From Dissophora ornata (taxonomy: Eukaryota; Mortierellomycota; Mortierellomycetes; Mortierellales; Mortierellaceae): DNA of 16,246 nucleotides. Below the pieces are notes generated by a model. The model was not told the DNA's origin. It saw only the letters and a list, made by a program, of their open reading frames with translations, and searched no databases. Below are positions 10,971 through 16,246 of the stretch, in pieces. The position numbers and the translations under genes were made by a program. Location: the NCBI GenBank assembly GCA_025201705.1, contig MU617311.1:1-16246 (forward strand). Direction: 5' to 3'. How positions within the stretch are numbered: position 1 is the stretch's first letter; each line of letters begins with the position of its first letter.

Positions 10971-11031
10971 TATATATTTTAGCACATTTTCTCAATTGCT
11001 AATCTTGTTTTCCTTTTTCTCTTCTCTTTAG
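10971..11031 (+). promoter_or_regulatory. Probable promoter/leader of the oxidase gene: TATA-like box and possible 5'-UTR splice acceptor
   Basis: TATATATT at 10971-10978 is about 135 bp upstream of the ATG. It is followed by GCTAAT (about 10998-11003) and a long CT-rich run ending in CTTTAG at 11031. That is exactly the shape of a branch site plus polypyrimidine tract plus 3' splice site, so the leader may contain an intron whose donor I cannot fix. Alternatively the CT-rich run is simply the core-promoter pyrimidine tract common in fungi. Confidence 0.45.
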
Positions 11032-11112
11032 CACTCTTTGCCTTCCCATTCCACTCGTTCCCCTACATCCCTCCCTTTCACCTATCCTCTCCTCCTTTTC
11101 TTCTCTCTCGTC

Positions 11113-12651
11113 ATGAAGGTCACCTTGTGCATCCTCTCCACCATAGCCGCCGTTGCTTACGCTACCGCCAGCACGGCCACTCAGGGCCATGTCTACAATT
11201 CGTACACGGCTTCTTCCTTCCCAATTCGTTCCTCCGATATCCAATTCCGCTCGCAAAGTAACAAGGACGCCTACTACAGTTCCCTCAAAACCTTTAACAA
11301 CTTGATCACTCCCAAAGAGTTCCCTGATACTGCCCTGCCCTTTGCCGTTGTGACTCCCTCTTCGGCCAACAACCGCGGCATCGGTCGTGCTGTAAAGATT
11401 GCCCGTGACTATGGTTTCCGTGTCTCTGCCCGTTCAGGTGGATACCAGTCTGGATACTCATCCAACATGGCGGCTATTGACAGCAGCTCGCAGGACTTCG
11501 TCTTGATTGATCTTCAAAAGTTAAATCAGGTCACCATCAACCCCAAGGACCTGACCGCCACCGCCGAGCCCGGTGCTACTGGAGAGGACCTCTACAGCCA
11601 GACCATCAAGTATGGTCTCCATTTCCCTGGCCCCCACACCTCTCGTGTTACCCTCGGTGGTTTCCTCCTCCAAGGAGGTATGGGAATCGGATCACGTTAC
11701 CACGGCGCTGGTGTCGACAACGTTCTTGGCTTCGACATTGTCCTCGCCTCTGGCCGCACCGTCTACGCTGATGCCAAGACCAACAGCGATCTCTTCTACG
11801 GCGTCCGCGGAGGTGGACAATTCTTCGGTGTCGTCACCAAGTTTTACCTCAAGCTCACTCCCATTGTTCAAAAGCCCACTCTCGTTCCTACCTACAACGA
11901 CACCTCTGTTAAAATCGACCAGATCTTTGCCATCTTCGACCGCCCCCAGGCCAACGACCTCCTCAGTTTTTACAGCGGCTTTGATCCCGTTGCACCAAAG
12001 GCTCTCGAAAATAAGATCATCTTTACCGTCGATGCCACGACTAACGACAAGCAGTACCTCTTTGCTTCAGTCTCCTCCGTGCCTTTCAACTCCTCCTCTG
12101 AGGTCACCACCGCCCAGAGCGAGATCACTCAGTGGTACCAGACCGTCCCCACCAACTATGCCTCATCGGACCCCACCACCTATGCTGGTGCTACCCGCGG
12201 CGGTGACAGCAGCTGGGCTGATTCAGATCTATCCTACTATGCTGAGGATGTCTGGTTCCCCGTTCCCTTGGACCCTCGCCTCTTGCAGGTACTGATCGAT
12301 CAATGGGACAAGGTCCCCTCGAACCTCTCCACTATGGCCTTGAACACCGGTACCTGGGATGCTCCTACCCGCAGCGCCCTTGGCTATGATCGCTCGTACT
12401 CGTTCTGCGTCTACTCGACCTGGAAGCGTAACGGTGACCCATCCTGGGATGCCAAGAACAAGGCCTGGGCGGATGAGACTCTTGCGGCTATCAAGCCTTG
12501 GACCCTAGGCTACTATGCAAACGAACTCCGCCCTAAGCAGCTCCAGGACCAGGACTACTGGCGCAAGTGCTACGAGGAGAATACCTTCGATCGTTTGAGC
12601 ATCATCAAGAACCGTTGGGATCCTTCCAACGTGTTCAAGAGCCTCGTCTAA
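11113..12651 (+). CDS. Secreted FAD-linked oxidase (PCMH-type FAD-binding, BBE-like)
   Basis: A single exon encodes 512 residues. ATG at 11113 is chosen over the in-frame extension because it opens a signal peptide (MKVTLCILSTIAAVAYATAS). Residues about 75-250 are the PCMH-type FAD-binding domain: PFAVVTPSSANN, RVSARSGGYQSGYSS, FPGPHTSRVTLGGFLLQGGMG, GVDNVLGFDIVLASG, LFYGVRGGGQFFGVVT. The C-terminal BBE segment ends YYANELRPKQ...RWDPSNVFKS, close to the usual fungal length. Potential N-glycosylation sites are at Asn262, Asn326 and Asn404. Family members oxidise alcohols, sugars or secondary metabolites using O2 and release H2O2; the substrate cannot be told here. The His normally bonded to FAD (SGGH) is Tyr111, and the usual Cys position aligns with Thr176, so the cofactor would be non-covalent or the enzyme altered. 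No biosynthetic cluster surrounds it. Confidence 0.93.
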   Translation: MKVTLCILSTIAAVAYATASTATQGHVYNSYTASSFPIRSSDIQFRSQSNKDAYYSSLKTFNNLITPKEFPDTALPFAVVTPSSANNRGIGRAVKIARDYGFRVSARSGGYQSGYSSNMAAIDSSSQDFVLIDLQKLNQVTINPKDLTATAEPGATGEDLYSQTIKYGLHFPGPHTSRVTLGGFLLQGGMGIGSRYHGAGVDNVLGFDIVLASGRTVYADAKTNSDLFYGVRGGGQFFGVVTKFYLKLTPIVQKPTLVPTYNDTSVKIDQIFAIFDRPQANDLLSFYSGFDPVAPKALENKIIFTVDATTNDKQYLFASVSSVPFNSSSEVTTAQSEITQWYQTVPTNYASSDPTTYAGATRGGDSSWADSDLSYYAEDVWFPVPLDPRLLQVLIDQWDKVPSNLSTMALNTGTWDAPTRSALGYDRSYSFCVYSTWKRNGDPSWDAKNKAWADETLAAIKPWTLGYYANELRPKQLQDQDYWRKCYEENTFDRLSIIKNRWDPSNVFKSLV

Positions 12652-12702
12652 AGACACTTTACATATCTAAATAATACATAATACCTTAAAACACCTCGCA
12701 TT

Positions 12703-12708
12703 AATAAA
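12703..12708 (+). terminator. Polyadenylation signal AATAAA of the oxidase gene
   Basis: A canonical AATAAA lies 51 bp after the TAA stop, within AT-rich sequence. It is correctly placed for 3'-end formation of the oxidase mRNA. Confidence 0.65.
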
Positions 12709-13297
12709 AGCGGCGTTCTGCCTCCACGTCGACGCGGTCTATCACGGGATTCTAAATTTCATGACGCGTAGACGTTGCACGACATATCGTGGGAACTGAG
12801 TATTGGCTATAGCTAATCACCGAAAGCGTGCTTGACATATTGAGGGTAACATGCTCGGAATGCAATTACCAATCAAGAATGCGCTTTGATGAATTATGGG
12901 CTGATTTGGATTCTCGCACGGACGGCGCCTGGATAAAATGTGTGCGCAGATGCCCTCCATTTTAAGAAGTCATTCGTAATTCTCCGCTGGTTAAATCGAA
13001 AAGCTGGCGCCCTTTACATGAAAATAAAATTAACGTATCTTTTGTGCAACTCAGCGAGGAGCAGACAATAGGCCGCAACCTGTCTTTCTCACGCGCACAC
13101 ATTTATAATCTACACACGCAATTGTGCCCTAGATGCCCCTGAGATGCCCCTGCATCTAATTGGTGATGTAGATGCGAAAAAAACACAAAAAGCCAAGAAA
13201 TTCATTGCGACCGCATCTTCTCACCTTTCCTTCCTCGCTATCGCAAATCTCTCTCCTTGTCTCTCCATTTCTCTTCACACCAAAATTTGCTCAAGTC
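12709..13297. other. Intergenic region between oxidase and M20 gene, with promoter of the latter
   Basis: No coding region is seen. A TATA-like TTTATAAT occurs at 13102-13109, about 190 bp before the M20 start codon. A strongly CT-rich leader runs at about 13215-13280. An 11-bp unit (AGATGCCCCTG) is repeated twice in tandem at 13131-13152, between the two. Confidence 0.5.
13131..13152. repeat. Tandem duplication of AGATGCCCCTG
   Basis: Two perfect 11-bp copies lie just downstream of the TATA-like element of the M20 gene. A related GATGTAGATGCG sequence follows at about 13165. It could be a leader duplication or a factor-binding site; nothing in the sequence decides. Confidence 0.7.
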
Positions 13298-14933
13298 ATG
13301 ACTGCCACATCCCGAACCCACATCGTTAACAAGTACGCCGACGACGTCAAACAAGCAATTGAGGGCGAGACCGCGTCCCTTCGCGTACTCAGCTTGCAGG
13401 TAGCGTGTTCAGGGATAATAGATTTTGGAGGAGGCACATCGTGCGTCTCACATGCTTGCGCAACTGATTCTAATCCTCCCCTACTTTATTCGCTTCCATA
13501 TCTCCCAGATTCACGGCAAACCCGAGCTCGGCTACGAAGAAGTCTTTGCTCACAAGATTCTGACAGACTATTTGGAGACTAAGGGCTTCAAGGTCACCCG
13601 CCACGCCTACGACATTGCCACTGCCTTTGTGGCCGAGTATGAGTCGCCCGCGGCGACCGCCGCTGCTGCCGCAGGTCAAAAGGTCAAGGCTGTGGGTTAT
13701 TGCTCAGAATACGATGCCCTTCCTGGAATTGGACACGCTTGTGGCCACAACCTTATTGCAATTGCAGGCGTTGCTTCGGCTCTGGGCGTCAAGGCGGTGT
13801 TGGAGAAGCATAATTTGGTCGGACGTGTGCGTTTGATCGGAACCCCTGCTGAGGAAACGACGGGTGGGAAAATTCCGCTGATTGAGAGAGGAGCCTTTGA
13901 TGGACTGGACGCATGTATGATGACACACCCCGCACCCGCGGATATTGTGTATAATACGGTGCTCTCGGTTGGAGGCGTGTTTGTTGAGTACTTTGGAAAG
14001 GCGTCCCATGCGTCTGCTTCGCCTTGGGAGGGTAAGAAGGATACTCTGCAGGTCTGACTTGCATGTTGAAGTTGTCTCTGACAAACTTTTGCCACTCGTA
14101 CATTGGATGTTAGGTGTGAATGCTCTTGACGCCATGGTGACCGCTTATAATAGCATTGGACTTCTCCGTCAACAGACTGCGCCCACCAGTCGTGTCCATG
14201 GCATTATCACTAACGGAGGACAGGCAGCTAATAGTACGTTACTGTTTTTTTCAGCTCTGAGAGTAGCAACATAACATGTCCCAAGAGCTGGGCTGCCCTT
14301 GCTAACTATCCGTCTTTCGCCTCTTTGGTTTTTTCATCAACTGTAGTCATTCCTGAATATGCCGCAGGCAAGATTATGTTCCGCGCCACAAACGTAGACG
14401 ATCACAAAAAGTTGCGAGGGAACGTCATGAGGATTCTCAACGCCGCTGCAGAATCGTCCGGCTGTACCGTCAAGATCACAGAGGAGATGGAATACAAGCC
14501 TGTCCCCCATAACGAACTCCTCGCCAGCAGATACACTGCCTACACTGAGGACCTTGGTGTGAAGTATATCCCAAGAGCTATGCAAGAGGCGGCACCTTCC
14601 GGTTCGACCGACATGGGCAACGTTGCTCATTACGTCCCTGGCATCCATCCGGTCTACAACATTGTCAGTCTCGATGGCGAGATCAGCACCGAGGTCTCGA
14701 ATCACTCGATCATGTTTACGGAGCAGGCCAAGACAGAGGTTGCTCATAAGGCGACCTTGAGATCGGCCAAGGGCTTGGCGCTCACAGGAGTCGATGTTTT
14801 GGTCGAGGAGGGATTCTCGGAGGCAGTCAAGGATGATTTCGAGAAGCGTGTCCCCAAGGAAGGCGTCGATTCTGCGGTACAGCGGCTGAAGGTGTTCTCG
14901 ACTGCCAATGCTGGAGGGTGTGGATGCCATTAA
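13298..14933 (+). CDS. M20-family amidohydrolase / dipeptidase (PM20D2-like), four exons
   Basis: Exons are 13298-13399, 13509-14031, 14114-14233 and 14347-14933. Introns of 109, 82 and 113 bp are all GT-AG and in phase, giving 443 residues. The catalytic domain shows [19 protein letters not shown] (residues 97-115), with Cys112 and His114 as likely metal ligands. It also has [10 protein letters not shown] with Glu149 (general base) and Glu150 (ligand), His174 in MTHPAP, and His368 in [10 protein letters not shown]. The lid/dimerisation domain is seen at [19 protein letters not shown] (residues 197-215) and [18 protein letters not shown]. Family members are di-metal enzymes cleaving amide bonds of N-acyl amino acids or dipeptides; PM20D2 acts on beta-alanyl-type dipeptides. 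The exact substrate is not deducible. No signal peptide is seen, so it is probably cytosolic. The product ends in an unusual GGCGCH tail. It faces the ORF at 14930-15451 tail to tail. Confidence 0.93.
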
Positions 14934-15451
14934 AGATGGCTGTTACATGTCGGAGTAGCTTTTTCTCTTACGATTACTGTATAAAAACTGTGATAGACCA
15001 TTGCTACAACTTCTGTACTCCCTAGCATAGTTGTGCGTTTGCCCATACTAGCGATTCCACGAGACTTTTCCCACTCGACGATGACTTTGCATCTTCTGTT
15101 CCAAATCTCAGTTTGGCCGATCTCCAAGGCGGCTTCGACGAAACAGCCAACTGTGTACTTGGCGATCTTCTTTGTTGTCTTGAATAGACGCTTCCATGAA
15201 TCTTCCATGGACCTCGGTGTTAATCCAGGGTGTTTGCCCCGCACCAACCAGTACGTTTGCCGATCTATGCCTCCAGCGACGCTACAACAGCGGAAGCTGA
15301 CATTTCTTTGGTTATTTTTGTCTTCGTCTAATTGCCATGCCTCTCCGCGCCTCTTATTGCATGCCATTGCGTGCCTTGCTAACGGACACGGGATCTGTTT
15401 GTTATGATCTACGATAGAAACAGGCCGTTGTTTCTTCTTTTTGACTGGCAA
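14930..15451 (-). mobile_element. Probable retrotransposon-protein remnant (C-terminal fragment)
   Basis: A 173-codon open frame is the longest non-gene frame in this half of the window. The centre reads like a real protein: GGIDRQTYWLVRGKHPGLTP, FKTTKKIAKYTVGCFVEAAL, EIWNRRCKVIVEWEKSRGI. The last pattern (IW..RC..I.EWE...GI) resembles to me the C-terminal tails of LINE-type reverse-transcriptase proteins in early-diverging fungi; this is recollection of family style, not a database hit. The upstream part of such a protein is absent beyond 15451, and its stop overlaps the M20 stop, so it would be a 5'-truncated or decayed copy. The ends of the true element are unknown. It could also be an uncharacterised host gene. 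The opposing plus frame 15033-15407 is taken as a shadow. Confidence 0.35.
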
Positions 15452-15489
15452 GGATATGGCCAGAAACAGGTCGTTTTTTTTCTTTTACA

Positions 15490-15515
15490 ACAACATGTCT
15501 CCCCGGTTTAATAAC
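15490..15515 (+). repeat. Degenerate direct repeat B, copy 1
   Basis: This 26-bp element has arms ACAACATGTCT and GGTTTAATAAC around a variable 4-bp centre. It matches 15721-15746 at 23 of 26 positions, 231 bp away. It is non-coding and lies between the retrotransposon-like fragment and the tRNA. Confidence 0.75.
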
Positions 15516-15691
15516 GCGACGAAAACAAAGCCAAAATCCTGTGTAGGAATCTACGAATAATGTCCCTCTTCGCAATGAAGGTATCCAACAACATTACATA
15601 ACCAGTCGCGTTCCCATGGGCTAACCCGATGGGCCCACGCAACTATTGCCACCCCTCGTCAGGGTGTTAAAATTTTGAAGACATCTACCAA

Positions 15692-15771
15692 AACTCGATC
15701 CTCCCATCCTTTCTTTAATAACAACATGTCTATCTGGTTTAATAACTTTCACTAACTCGATCCCCCATCCT
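15692..15771 (+). repeat. Repeat cluster A-B-A'
   Basis: Motif A (AACTCGATCCTCCCATCCT, 15692-15710) recurs as A' (15754-15771) with one base missing. Repeat B copy 2 (15721-15746) sits between them. The order A-B-A' plus the lone B at 15490 suggests duplication of a unit or debris of a small mobile element next to the tRNA gene. Confidence 0.7.
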
Positions 15772-15989
15772 CTCCATGGGTCCCAGGTGCCTCTTTCCAA
15801 GCAGGCTTTGTGGCGACGTGTGGATCAAGTGTGGGTCTTGGACAGATCTCGCTTTCATAGTCTTCTAGACGCTTTCCAGTCTTTTTTTGATGGTCGGGTC
15901 GATACGTGCACTTATAGAAAAGGTATTGCATTTAGGGAATGTATATCCATGGAATTAAATAATAATTAAAAATACGAGATTCATAATCA

Positions 15990-16062
15990 GCTCGTTTAGC
16001 TTAGTCGGTAGAGCGTCGTGCTAATAACGCGAAGGCCGCAGGTTCGATCCCTGCAATGAGCA
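15990..16062 (+). tRNA. tRNA-Ile (anticodon AAT)
   Basis: It folds as a complete cloverleaf. The acceptor stem is GCTCGTT with AATGAGC, and the discriminator is A at 16062. The D-stem is GCTT/GAGC, and the anticodon stem TCGTG/CGCGA encloses loop CTAATAA, so the anticodon is AAT, read as inosine-AU. The T-stem is GCAGG/CCTGC with loop TTCGATC. There is no intron and CCA is not encoded, as expected for a eukaryotic nuclear gene. Internal promoter elements are an A box at about 15997-16008 and a B box GGTTCGATCC at 16041-16050. Confidence 0.95.
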
Positions 16063-16064
16063 TC

Positions 16065-16069
16065 TTTTT
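16065..16069 (+). terminator. RNA polymerase III terminator (T5) after tRNA-Ile
   Basis: A run of five T begins three bases after the tRNA discriminator base, the standard Pol III stop signal. The rest of the window to 16246 shows no further feature. Confidence 0.8.
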
Positions 16070-16246
16070 GCTTCCCACATGTACCTCCGTGAGCCTCTTA
16101 TTCTGACGGGGGTCATTAACTCCTGCACTAAGTCCATGTAAACGTTCCCCATCTTTGAACGTCAATTGCGCAACAATTTTTTATGCTACTCCCTACTCTT
16201 CTTACTATATTTATTTTGCCCGTCTCCATGTAGTTCACTTCTTTTC

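Larger units (their letters stand above)
15452..15989. other. Non-coding stretch upstream of the tRNA gene
   Basis: It holds the A/B repeat motifs and a short palindrome-rich patch around 15614-15640 (CCCATGGG followed by CCCGATGGGCCC). I see no other gene. The 60-codon plus frame 15787-15969 shows no motif. The AT-rich sequence immediately before 15990 is usual for fungal tRNA 5' flanks. Confidence 0.5.

Noticed and set aside
11573..12295. 240-codon plus frame in another phase of the oxidase gene
   Set aside because: It is a Ser/Thr/Pro-rich shadow caused by codon bias of the real oxidase frame.
14337..14930. 197-codon minus frame opposite the last M20 exon
   Set aside because: It is antisense to a well-supported exon with conserved M20 motifs, and shows no motif of its own.
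1..16246. CRISPR array, insertion sequence, riboswitch or biosynthetic cluster
   Set aside because: No regularly spaced repeats, transposase motifs with terminal inverted repeats, or co-directional clustered enzymes were seen; the gene structure is eukaryotic.

Overview
The window reads as nuclear DNA of a fungus. Genes are split by short GT-AG introns of about 80-120 bp with CTRAY-type branch sites, intergenic spaces are AT-moderate, and a nuclear-type tRNA gene with internal A and B boxes is present. A LEUNIG-like protein (LUFS domain, glutamine-rich middle, WD40 propeller) beside a secreted BBE-type oxidase suggests an early-diverging filamentous fungus, perhaps Mortierellomycotina or Mucoromycotina. 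That placement is an inference from gene content, not something proven here.

Layout. (1) Positions 313-6056, minus strand: a nine-exon gene for a 1,275-residue LUFS/Q-rich/WD40 transcriptional co-regulator. I rebuilt it exon by exon; every junction is GT-AG and phase-compatible. The first exon is tiny (56 nt) and lies beyond a 1,059-bp intron. (2) Positions 6057-7943: the 5' flank of that gene, then a GC-richer stretch with protein-like but strand-ambiguous reading frames. (3) Positions 7944-9139, minus: a probable six-exon gene for a small membrane protein of unknown family, supported by three GTAAGT donors. (4) Positions 9140-10970: no supportable gene. (5) Positions 11113-12651, plus: an intronless gene for a secreted FAD-linked (berberine-bridge-like) oxidase that lacks both usual flavin-attachment residues. 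(6) Positions 13298-14933, plus: a four-exon M20-family amidohydrolase/dipeptidase with all metal ligands. (7) Positions 14930-15451, minus: a single-frame ORF that looks like the tail of a retrotransposon protein. (8) Positions 15452-15989: degenerate repeated motifs. (9) Positions 15990-16062, plus: tRNA-Ile(AAU).

The genes do not form a pathway or cluster. The co-regulator is a nuclear regulatory protein, the oxidase is probably secreted, and the M20 enzyme is probably cytosolic. I found no CRISPR array, no prokaryotic-type operon and no clearly new multi-gene system. The items most worth following up are the cryptic membrane-protein gene, the oxidase without flavin-linking residues, the long first intron of the co-regulator, and the repeat and transposon debris next to the tRNA.
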